Assembly: GCF_000314005.1 (NCBI RefSeq)
Contig: NZ_JH980292.1
Span: 3,880,121 to 3,944,120 of the forward strand
DNA length: 64,000 nt
Direction: 5' to 3'
DNA from: Spirulina subsalsa PCC 9445
GTDB lineage: Bacteria > Cyanobacteriota > Cyanobacteriia > Cyanobacteriales > Spirulinaceae
The notes beneath the pieces are model-generated. The model had not been told where the DNA came from. It saw only the letters and a program-made list of their open reading frames with translations, and searched no databases. Of the stretch, positions 56,957 through 64,000 are shown piece after piece. A program made the translations under genes and the position numbers. Numbering within the stretch: the first letter of the stretch is position 1; each line of letters opens with the position of its first letter.

Positions 56957-57061
56957 GACGACAGGGAGTCGGGAGTTGATCATTATTCCCTCTTCTCAAC
57001 TCCCCACACTCCTCACCGAACTTGTGATACAACAAGGCGAAACGCTCTTTTTCATCTGTCC

Positions 57062-58450
57062 ATGAGGAGTCCAAAAACACGCCGGATAACATTTTGTCTG
57101 CTCACTGGGTGGGGATTGTTCCTCCCTTGGGTTGTGCTTAACCTCCCCCCCCTGTCTCCCGTCGTCTTCGCCCAAAATCGAGAAGAAGAAACCAATATCC
57201 GGGTTTATGAACAAGCGAGTCCGGCCGTTGTCTTTTTAGAAGGAAAACAAGGTCATGGTAGTGGGAGCATTATCCGCGCCGATGGTCTGATTTTGACCAA
57301 TGCTCATCTAGTCAACTCCGACGAGAGAGTGAAGGTGATGTTACCCGATGGTCGCCGTTTACAGGCCGAGGTGATTCGTCTCGACCGAAATTTAGATTTA
57401 GCCCTGCTTCAGATGCCCTCAGTGGGCAATTTACCCACTCTCCCCTTAGCCTCTGGGGAGTCCGTGCGGGTAGGTCAACGGGTGTTTGCTATTGGTAATC
57501 CCTTTGGTCAGTTTCAAGGCACCTTTACCACCGGGATTATTAGTCGTTTAGATCCTGAACAGGGGTTAATTCAAACCGATGCCGCCATTAATCCCGGGAA
57601 TTCTGGCGGCCCCCTGCTCAATAGTCAGGGGGAATTAATCGGGGTGAATACGGCGATTTATACTCATCCCGGCAATGGGGGGAATGTGGGGATTAATTTT
57701 GCGATCGCCCTCAACTCCATTCAAACCTTCCTCGCCACCCCTCCACCCCCTCGCCCCGCTGCTCCCCATCTCCTCACCCTCAATGGGGAAGCCCGACCCG
57801 GCACCCTCACACCCCAAAGTCAGATTCTCGCCTCAGATAATACCTTCTATAACGTCTATGCTTTCCAAGGTCGGGCGGGGATGGGGGTAGATATTATTCT
57901 GCGCAGTGCTGAATTTGATGCCTATTTAATCCTCGTCGCCCCCGATGGCCGCCACCTCGCCGAAGATGATAATAGTGCCGGGGGTCGAGATGCGCGAATT
58001 ACCGCCCAACTCCCTAATGATGGCATCTATTTAATTCTGACCAATACCGCTCGACCGGGAGAGGTAGGGCGTTATGCCCTACAAGTGAGTCCCCTTGAAA
58101 CCCCCCAGTTGGGAAGATTACAAAGTGCGACGGGGTTTCTCCTTTTCGCCGAAGGGGTTCTCTCTTCAACCACCGGGGGACGGTTACAGGATGGTAGTTT
58201 ATATCAGGAATATAGTTTTCAAGGGCGGGCGGGACAGGTGGTGCATATTTCCATCGAAAGTCCTGATTTTGATCCCTATGTGATTTTGATGGACTCCCAA
58301 GGGCGCAAATTAGCGGAAAATCATAACCTCCACCCCAAAACGACTCATTCAGGTCTAAGCGTGACACTACCGATTACCGACCGTTATCGTGTCCTAGTCA
58401 ATGCCTACGACTCCCGGGGAGAGGGTCGTTATGTCCTGAGAGTCCGTTAG
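57062..58450 (+). CDS. Exported trypsin-like serine protease with two PPC domains
   Basis: 462 aa. A signal peptide (residues 8-37, TFCLLTGWGLFLPWVVLNLP) precedes an HtrA-like protease with His in LTNAHLVNS, Asp in RNLDLALLQM and Ser in NPGNSGGPLLNSQG. There is no PDZ domain; instead two pre-peptidase C-terminal-like beta sandwiches repeat the sequence YNVYAFQGRAGMGVDIILRS and YQEYSFQGRAGQVVHISIES. It should act in the periplasm or lumen on unfolded protein. Confidence 0.9.
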   Translation: MRSPKTRRITFCLLTGWGLFLPWVVLNLPPLSPVVFAQNREEETNIRVYEQASPAVVFLEGKQGHGSGSIIRADGLILTNAHLVNSDERVKVMLPDGRRLQAEVIRLDRNLDLALLQMPSVGNLPTLPLASGESVRVGQRVFAIGNPFGQFQGTFTTGIISRLDPEQGLIQTDAAINPGNSGGPLLNSQGELIGVNTAIYTHPGNGGNVGINFAIALNSIQTFLATPPPPRPAAPHLLTLNGEARPGTLTPQSQILASDNTFYNVYAFQGRAGMGVDIILRSAEFDAYLILVAPDGRHLAEDDNSAGGRDARITAQLPNDGIYLILTNTARPGEVGRYALQVSPLETPQLGRLQSATGFLLFAEGVLSSTTGGRLQDGSLYQEYSFQGRAGQVVHISIESPDFDPYVILMDSQGRKLAENHNLHPKTTHSGLSVTLPITDRYRVLVNAYDSRGEGRYVLRVR

Positions 58451-58452
58451 CC

Positions 58453-59475
58453 TTAAGAGGGCTTCTGGTCGGCTTCGTGGGCTTGTACGGCTTCAATGAG
58501 CGATCGCACCTCCGCCGTTCCCTCCGAGGGTTCAAAGGTAAAGGGCATTTTCCCCACCTTCAACACTTGTAACCCCACCGGAGCCAAACTGAGCAATCCT
58601 TTCACATCTCGGAAAGAATTACTCATCACTCGCAGGGCAAACTGACGCTCATCAATCCAGCCCCCCTGTTTGACCAAATCAATTAAAACCTTGCGGTGAC
58701 GAATCGGACGACTGGCCTGGGCATCATGACGGGCGAGGATTTCCCCCTTAATCTTGCCGATTTGATCCATCGGGGCCACTTCCATGGGGCAGACTTCATT
58801 ACATAAATAACAGCGCGTACAACCCCATACTCCCGTTTTCGGGTCATTGTACTGCTCTAAGCGGCTTTCAAGTTGATGATCTCGGGAATCTGCGATCGCC
58901 CGGTGCGCCTTCGCCAAAGCATGGGGCCCGACAAAATCCGGATTCACCGTCCGGGCATTACATTCCGAATAACAAGACCCACACATAATACAATTGCCCA
59001 TCTGATCCAGCTTCGCCCGTTCCTCGGGACTTTGCAAAAACTCCCGTTCTGGAATGACTCGCCCGGCTGTACTAATATAGGGTTCAACCGCCTCCAAGTT
59101 ATCCCAAAACGGCTGCATATCCACGATCAGATCCTTAATAATCGGCAAATTCCCCAGAGGAGCAATAGTCATCTCCGGCACATTTTCCACCCCCTCCCCC
59201 CGTCCCGATTGCCCGTGAATCTTTTCTAAACGCGCCAATTCCCCAGCGATATTTTCCTTACAAGCTAGGGCAGAACGCCCATTGATTCGCATTCCACAAC
59301 TGCCACAAATTGTATTGCGACAATTTTTCCGAAAAGCTAACGTCCCATCCTGTTCCCACTTGATCTGATTCAAACAATCCAAAATAGTAGTGGCAGGTGT
59401 CACTAAGAGCGTATAATTCTGAACTCTAGGGGCCCCATTTTGGGATTGGCGCAGGATTTTAAAATTGACTTGCAT
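58453..59475 (-). CDS. sdhB: Succinate dehydrogenase/fumarate reductase iron-sulfur subunit
   Basis: 340 aa, longer than the usual ~240-aa SdhB. The 2Fe-2S cluster Cys are in CRNTICGSCGMRINGRSALAC (first 20 of them shown as CRNTICGSCGMRINGRSALA), the 4Fe-4S in CIMCGSCYSEC and the 3Fe-4S in CTRCYLCNEVCP. The extended C-terminus (DVKGLLSLAPVGLQVLKVGK) is normal for cyanobacteria. No SdhA neighbour. It donates electrons toward plastoquinone. Confidence 0.93.
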   Translation of the reverse strand: MQVNFKILRQSQNGAPRVQNYTLLVTPATTILDCLNQIKWEQDGTLAFRKNCRNTICGSCGMRINGRSALACKENIAGELARLEKIHGQSGRGEGVENVPEMTIAPLGNLPIIKDLIVDMQPFWDNLEAVEPYISTAGRVIPEREFLQSPEERAKLDQMGNCIMCGSCYSECNARTVNPDFVGPHALAKAHRAIADSRDHQLESRLEQYNDPKTGVWGCTRCYLCNEVCPMEVAPMDQIGKIKGEILARHDAQASRPIRHRKVLIDLVKQGGWIDERQFALRVMSNSFRDVKGLLSLAPVGLQVLKVGKMPFTFEPSEGTAEVRSLIEAVQAHEADQKPS

Positions 59476-60044
59476 AGTGAAAAAAAACCTAAGACTTGCA
59501 ATGACCCGAGAAAATGTACCCTTGAGTTGAGCCTCCCCACTAGCAGATAAATTTCAACAGAGACGGTAGTTTTTCCCACTCGGGAACCGGAAAATTCCCC
59601 CCTTCTCATGAAATCCCCCTCCTTTCAAACATTAGGCTGCTCCCCCCAGATTCATTTTCTCTCCTTTCTTTATGCTACACCTTCCTCACCCCCCCCAGAA
59701 TCAGATTTTTACCCCGCCAGAATCTTTCCTCCCTCCCTAATTTTCCCCTCATCCTTTCTCTCCTTCTCCCTCGGTTAACTTTTATTTCTCTTAAGAGGGC
59801 AACTTCCGATCCCCCGGGATCAATTTGGACAAAACTTCCCCCTCCTCTCCCGAGATCCCCCCCCCTGTTGAGGGTTTTTGCAGCTAAGTAAACCCCCATC
59901 CTCCCCAATTTTTAGATCCCAGAAAATCATCAGCAAAAATATTTGAAGAAATTCTAGATTTTAACTTCTATATCAGATATGATAGGAAAATACTCGTTAA
60001 TCGTTACGAGGATTGCCTAAAATTTACACCAACATTAGGAAGAT
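59476..60044. promoter_or_regulatory. 569-bp gap: pyrimidine-rich tract and cyAbrB upstream region
   Basis: No gene is evident. From about 59625 to 59880 the plus strand is strongly pyrimidine-rich with several C6-C8 runs. Closer to abrB an AT-rich stretch contains ATATCAGATAT (a near-palindrome), TATGATA as a possible -10 element, and CTCGTTAATCGTTACGAG with 5-bp inverted arms. AGGAAG lies 3 bases before the abrB ATG. Confidence 0.5.
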
Positions 60045-60449
60045 ATGTCTGACAGTCCATTAACGGGAAAGGCTCTCCTGCAAAAAGTAAAAGAGCTTTC
60101 CCACTTACCCCGTCGAGAAACCGCTAAACGCTGCGGATATTACAGCACCAACAAAGCCGGTCAAACCCGGGTAAATTTGACAGACTTTTACGATGCAGTC
60201 CTTGCCGCTAAAGGCGTTCCCTTGGATCCCGATGGAGCAAAAGATGGTCGAGGCCGAGAACCGACTTATCGCGTCAGTGTCCATAAAAATGGTCAGATTG
60301 TGATTGGTTCAACCTACACTCAGGAAATGGGACTCAAACCCGGTGATGAGTTTGAAATCAAACTGGGCTATAAACACATTCACCTGAAACAACTCGAAAC
60401 CAGTAGCGAAGGTAGCGCAGCAGAAGACGGCGAAGCAGATGTAGCTTAA
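60045..60449 (+). CDS. cyAbrB-family transcription regulator
   Basis: 134 aa. Cyanobacterial AbrB proteins have an N-terminal conserved region (LTGKALLQKVKELSHLPRRE, RCGYYSTNKAGQTRVNLTDF) and a C-terminal AbrB DNA-binding fold (YRVSVHKNGQIVIGSTYTQE, MGLKPGDEFEIKL). An AGGAAG Shine-Dalgarno supports ATG 60045. cyAbrB1/2 regulate carbon, nitrogen and hydrogenase genes; which paralogue this is cannot be said. Confidence 0.92.
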   Translation: MSDSPLTGKALLQKVKELSHLPRRETAKRCGYYSTNKAGQTRVNLTDFYDAVLAAKGVPLDPDGAKDGRGREPTYRVSVHKNGQIVIGSTYTQEMGLKPGDEFEIKLGYKHIHLKQLETSSEGSAAEDGEADVA

Positions 60450-60480
60450 ATCCCCTGCAACAGCCCCTTTAGACTGTAAT

Positions 60481-60510
60481 AGGGTTAGACTTCCTCTGAG
60501 GTCTAACCCT
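60481..60510 (+). terminator. Hairpin after abrB
   Basis: AGGGTTAGAC (60481-60490) and GTCTAACCCT (60501-60510) are perfect complements around a 10-base loop; no strong T run follows, so termination is probable rather than certain. Confidence 0.55.
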
Positions 60511-60550
60511 GCCGAAAGTACAGTCTAGTTTTAGGTTGCCTCATTTTTTT

Positions 60551-61438
60551 ATGGATTTTTTTAAACCATCCCTAGAGCAGGGGTTGATGGTGCTGGCTGG
60601 AACTTCCAGTTGGCAAAAAGTTCTGCTATTTTTCGGGGTTTGGCTAGTCTTGTGGCTGCCCCTTGCCCTGCCCCTCAGTTGGGTTTTAAAATGGCGACCC
60701 TTTCAACCCTTGACTCCTCAGAAAAAATTAATATTTCTCGCCTCCCTTTATGGCCTCGTTCCCTTGGTCTTGTGGGGAGCAACAGCCGTCGAGGGAATTT
60801 CTGCCCAAACCTACGGCCTTAAGCTTACCCTTTCCCCGGGGCCTCCCCCTCCCCTTGTGCAGTTTTTAGGGTCAATGGGGGAGACAATAGCCCAAGGGTT
60901 TTTACTGGCTGTTTTAGGTTTAATCGTGATCTTTAGTGTGGAGTCCTTGGGCGGTTGGGTCAAGTGGAATCGGGAAAAACTAAAGAACAGCCGAGAAATT
61001 TTGCTCCCCATTTTTGCTGTGGCCTTACTGATTGGCGGCATTGAGGAGGCGATTTTTCGCGGGTTTTTGTGGAGTGTTTTCAAAAGCGATCGCGGTCTTT
61101 TCGTCGCCACCCTTATTTCGAGTCTACTGTTTGCCCTCTCTCACCTCATCTGGGAGCAAAAAGACACCCTCCCCCAACTTCCCGGACTCTTTTTGATGGG
61201 TTTAATTCTCGTCCTAGCCCGTTGGGTCGCCCCTGACCAAACCATTGGCCTAGCTTGGGGACTCCATAGCGGTTGGATTTGGGGCTTAACCTGTTTAGAT
61301 ACCGCCGAACTGATGACCTACTCCACGGAAAGAGGGCAATGGTTCACCGGATGGCAAGGCAAACCTCTTGCAGGAGTCGGAGGCCTATTCTGTTTACTCT
61401 TCACAGGCCTAGTGTTAGGAAAGTTTGCGTTTTTCTAA
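60551..61438 (+). CDS. CPBP-family intramembrane glutamic protease
   Basis: 295 aa from ATG 60551 (an upstream TTG is rejected). About seven to eight hydrophobic helices. The CAAX/CPBP motifs are GGIEEAIFRGFLWS (EExxxR, catalytic Glu), FALSHLIWE (His) and WGLHSGWIWG (HxxxN/G). Such proteins process or bind prenylated and other membrane proteins. Confidence 0.9.
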   Translation: MDFFKPSLEQGLMVLAGTSSWQKVLLFFGVWLVLWLPLALPLSWVLKWRPFQPLTPQKKLIFLASLYGLVPLVLWGATAVEGISAQTYGLKLTLSPGPPPPLVQFLGSMGETIAQGFLLAVLGLIVIFSVESLGGWVKWNREKLKNSREILLPIFAVALLIGGIEEAIFRGFLWSVFKSDRGLFVATLISSLLFALSHLIWEQKDTLPQLPGLFLMGLILVLARWVAPDQTIGLAWGLHSGWIWGLTCLDTAELMTYSTERGQWFTGWQGKPLAGVGGLFCLLFTGLVLGKFAFF

Positions 61439-61546
61439 AAAACCATCTCAAGGGCAGAATTTTCAGGTATCGTCTTGTTTAAGTTCCTGTTGAACCCCTG
61501 TCTAAACAATAGGTCTTGTTGTCTTTACTCTAGTTGAGAGCAACCC

Positions 61547-62968
61547 GTGGACTTTTCAATTCTCAACATTATTTCCCTCGTCGGAATCCTTGGCTTTTCT
61601 GTCATTGCTTGGTTAGGGTCAGAAAATAAACGTCTGATCCCCTGGAATACCATTATTTTTGGTATTGCTCTACAACTAATCATTGGAGCATTTGTTTTTA
61701 TCGTGGGGAGTCAGGTTGTTGAGGGGTTAAACAACCTACTCAATGCCGTTCTTGATGCCTCCGAAGCGGGGGCGCGTTTTTTATTCGGTTCTGGGATTGT
61801 ACCGGAACCCGGTCGCACCGTTGGCCCCGGTGTAGCAGGGCGTTGGATTGTCCGCGCTGTCGGAGATCCTTTAGTGACGGTGCCGGGGGATACCATCGGC
61901 TACGATAACTTGAATCTGGGCTATATTCTCGCCTTCCGCGCCCTCCCCCAGGTGATTTTCTTTGCAGGATTGGTCAGTTTACTCTATCGCTTGAAATTGA
62001 TTCAACCCGTAGTGAAAATTTTCGCCATCCTATTCAGTCGCACGATGAAAATTAGTGGGGCGGAATCCCTCTCCGGGGCCGCCAATATTTTTGTCGGCAT
62101 TGAATCCGCCTTGGCCGTCAAACCCTTTTTAGGCAGTATGACGCGCAGTGAACTCTGTGCCATCTTAACCAGTTGTTTCGGCTCCATTGCCTCGTCAGTT
62201 TTGGGACTCTATGCCGGGATTTTACGCCCGACCTTTCCCTCCATTGCCGGACATCTCGTTTCCGCCTCCATTTTGACCATTCCCGCCTGTTTTGTGATTT
62301 CCAAGTTGCTGGTTCCTGAACAGGGAGAACCAGAAACCATGGGTCATGTCCCCGATGAACCGGAAGAAGAGGGCAAAACTCGCCCCAGTCCCGTCGATAG
62401 TCTGATTGTGGGGTCATTGGATGGGGTCAAAATGGCTGTAGGGATTGCGGCCGTGTTGATTGCCATTTTGGGCTTATTGGCCTTGGTCAATGCCTGTTTT
62501 AATGGTTTAGCGGGCTTATCTAACAGTCCCTACACCCTCTTAGCCACTGTTGGGGGGATCTTCGAGTTGATCACCATTCAGAACATCCTTGGGGTGTTAT
62601 TCCTGCCCTTAACGGCCTTAACAGGGGTTTCCTTGGATTGGAATGAACTGTGGGAATGTTCCTTAATTATTGGGCGGCGCTTGGTGGAAACCAGTATCCC
62701 TCCCTACCAAACCTTAGCGGTTTTATCTGCTCAGGAGGTGTTGAGTAGTCGGGCGTTGTTAATTGTGAGTTATGTCCTGTGTGGTTTTGCTCATATTGCC
62801 TCCTATGGGATTTTCGTGGGGGGATTGGCGACCCTGATTCCTGAACGGCGTTCTGAGGTGTCGGCGTTAGGGTTTAAAGCCCTGTGGGGTGCGACGTTGG
62901 CCACCTTAATGACGGGCTGTGTCGCGGGTCTGTTCTATTTTGGTCAACCGACGGCCTTGGGGTTGTAG
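61547..62968 (+). CDS. Concentrative nucleoside transporter (NupC/CNT family)
   Basis: 473 aa from GTG 61547. Hydrophobic throughout. CNT landmarks are GAESLSGAANIFVGIESALA and FGSIASSVLGLYAGI, with ETSIPPYQTLAVLSAQEVLS near the end. This family imports nucleosides with Na+ or H+. The periplasmic/cytoplasmic insert 60-110 (VVEGLNNLLNAVLDASEAGA) precedes the core domain. Confidence 0.9.
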   Translation: MDFSILNIISLVGILGFSVIAWLGSENKRLIPWNTIIFGIALQLIIGAFVFIVGSQVVEGLNNLLNAVLDASEAGARFLFGSGIVPEPGRTVGPGVAGRWIVRAVGDPLVTVPGDTIGYDNLNLGYILAFRALPQVIFFAGLVSLLYRLKLIQPVVKIFAILFSRTMKISGAESLSGAANIFVGIESALAVKPFLGSMTRSELCAILTSCFGSIASSVLGLYAGILRPTFPSIAGHLVSASILTIPACFVISKLLVPEQGEPETMGHVPDEPEEEGKTRPSPVDSLIVGSLDGVKMAVGIAAVLIAILGLLALVNACFNGLAGLSNSPYTLLATVGGIFELITIQNILGVLFLPLTALTGVSLDWNELWECSLIIGRRLVETSIPPYQTLAVLSAQEVLSSRALLIVSYVLCGFAHIASYGIFVGGLATLIPERRSEVSALGFKALWGATLATLMTGCVAGLFYFGQPTALGL

Positions 62969-62987
62969 TGATATGGAAAGAGGAAGG

Positions 62988-63680
62988 ATGAAACGGAAAT
63001 ATTTATGGCGGATTGGACTAGCCTTGCTGACGGCGGTCTTGTTGGTGGGGTTGGGGCGATCGCCTTTTAACGCCAACATCGCTCTAAGTCCTACTCCCGC
63101 AAGGGTTGCCGTGGCTCAAACTCCTAGCCCTCCCCCCGAGGGAGCAACAGAGGAAGCACCGGAAGAAGCCCCAGAAACAGAAACCCCAGAAGCAGAAGCC
63201 GCCCCCACCCTCCAAAGTGCTGTACAGGTCGAGGGAACGTATATAGACCCCGGCCAACGTTTTCAGGTCGGGATTTTGAACGGTTATAAGTCCTCAGTGA
63301 TTGCTGGGGTTCCCCTGTTTGAGTCAGAAAATGGTCAGTTAGCCTATTCTGTCGCCGTGCGTCCTCGGGCAGCGTTAGAGGAAGAATTTAGTGATGCCGC
63401 CTTAGCCCAGGTAGCTATTGACACTTTCCGCCAAGGGGAAGGCTTTACACCAGGCTTTTTTGAACCTACCCTTTTCGGTGGGGCGCGCATTCCTTGGCGG
63501 GGAACCATGACCATCGGCCGCAATAGTCAGCCCATGCAAGGGGTGATGTTATCTCGGGCGTTGCCTATGCCGAACCGGATTGTTATTTTAATGATTGCGG
63601 CTACGGAGTCGGAAGCGGATCAAGTCGAAACGGTATTTTCGACCCTGGCCCCCACTTTAACGGAAGTCGAGAATGAGTAA
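62988..63680 (+). CDS. Exported hypothetical protein with acidic linker
   Basis: 230 aa from ATG 62988, preceded by AGAGGAAGG; ATG 62973 is an alternative. Residues 2-43 form a signal peptide (RIGLALLTAVLLVGLG) ending near AVAQ. A Glu/Pro/Ala-rich linker (EEAPEEAPETETPEAEAA) leads to a domain starting VEGTYIDPGQRFQVGI and ending TESEADQVETVFSTLAP, similar to periplasmic PsbP-like or lipid-binding hypothetical proteins. It starts 20 bp after the transporter gene, so may be co-transcribed. Function unknown. Confidence 0.75.
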   Translation: MKRKYLWRIGLALLTAVLLVGLGRSPFNANIALSPTPARVAVAQTPSPPPEGATEEAPEEAPETETPEAEAAPTLQSAVQVEGTYIDPGQRFQVGILNGYKSSVIAGVPLFESENGQLAYSVAVRPRAALEEEFSDAALAQVAIDTFRQGEGFTPGFFEPTLFGGARIPWRGTMTIGRNSQPMQGVMLSRALPMPNRIVILMIAATESEADQVETVFSTLAPTLTEVENE

Positions 63681-63734
63681 GGCTTGCGGGAATAGGGAGA
63701 GGGGGAGAGGGGGAGAGGGGGAGAATTGATAATT

Positions 63735-63897
63735 AGGGCTTGCTGAATAAGTCCGAGAGTTGGGGAATCGGGAGTCGGGAGTCGGGAGTCGGGAGTCGGG
63801 AATAGGCAATCGTGCCAGTTTTAGATGATCTGTTCCCTGTTAAGAGTTCCCTGTTCCCTTGTTGAGCCTAGCATAGGCGTGTTATTCAGCAGACCCT
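63735..63897 (-). mobile_element. 163-bp MITE, copy B
   Basis: Reverse complement of copy A at 35861-36023, with one difference noticed (CTCTCGG versus CTTTCGG). It is flanked by AATT on both sides (63731-63734 and 63898-63901), a 4-bp target duplication. It carries no open reading frame. Confidence 0.9.
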
Positions 63898-63940
63898 AAT
63901 TATTCCCTATTACCTATTCCCTATTACCTATTCCCGACAC

Positions 63941-63975
63941 CCTAGGGCGCAAGCATTGCGCCCCTACACCGACTC
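63941..63975. repeat. 35-bp palindromic repeat, second copy
   Basis: Identical to 21986-22020, including the core GGGCGCAA-GCA-TTGCGCCC. Surrounding CCTATTCC and GGGAAC-type repeats fill the window end. Confidence 0.9.
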
Positions 63976-64000
63976 CCAATTCCCTGTTCCCTGTTCCCGA

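Overview
This window comes from a cyanobacterial chromosome. The evidence is abundant HIP1 octamers (GCGATCGC), an aldehyde-deformylating oxygenase / acyl-ACP reductase alkane pair, a BchH/ChlH-type Mg-chelatase subunit, a GUN4-domain protein, cyAbrB, glucosylglycerol-phosphate phosphatase (moderate salt tolerance) and many Uma2 proteins. The many G/C-rich tandem repeats and small MITE-like elements suggest a filamentous, repeat-rich lineage; I cannot name a species.

Left third (1-14.6 kb), minus strand: a type I-D CRISPR-Cas operon with insertions. In transcription order: DUF433/DUF5615 toxin-antitoxin pair, cas3' helicase, a Uma2 gene, a small winged-helix gene, an mntA/hepT (MNT-HEPN) pair, cas10d (HD nuclease in the large subunit), a gene broken by two in-frame stops, csc2, csc1, an 84-aa unknown, cas4, cas1 and cas2. 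A WYL-domain regulator diverges from its head, as Sll7009 does beside the Synechocystis I-D locus. No cas6 is visible; the 84-aa gene occupies the slot where cas6 lies in Synechocystis.

Middle (14.7-32.2 kb): stpA, two Uma2 genes, mutS, a CAP-domain gene separated from its signal peptide by a C9 tract, alaS and acs. Then a CRISPR array of 27 repeats (27764-29721) about 14 kb from the cas genes, followed by an MNT gene, a truncated HEPN gene and an AbiE toxin-antitoxin operon with a palindromic operator. The array and cas operon therefore bracket ordinary housekeeping genes, and each is flanked or invaded by toxin-antitoxin modules.

Right half (32.4-64 kb): mostly core genes. accA, aar and ado form a hydrocarbon-synthesis cluster. 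A C5-cytosine methyltransferase sits beside a broken HindVP-like restriction gene. Then come an ABC1 kinase, a PP2C phosphatase, a BchH-like giant subunit, a methyltransferase fragment, Uma2, a phosphoesterase, an HpxO-like flavoprotein, a transglutaminase-like membrane protein, an unaccompanied potC, a CheW protein, a kinase/P-loop fusion, mgtE, an SRPBCC protein, a GUN4 protein, an HtrA-like protease without PDZ, sdhB, cyAbrB, a CPBP protease, a nucleoside transporter and a secreted protein. A 163-bp MITE occurs twice, in opposite orientations, each copy with a 4-bp target duplication.
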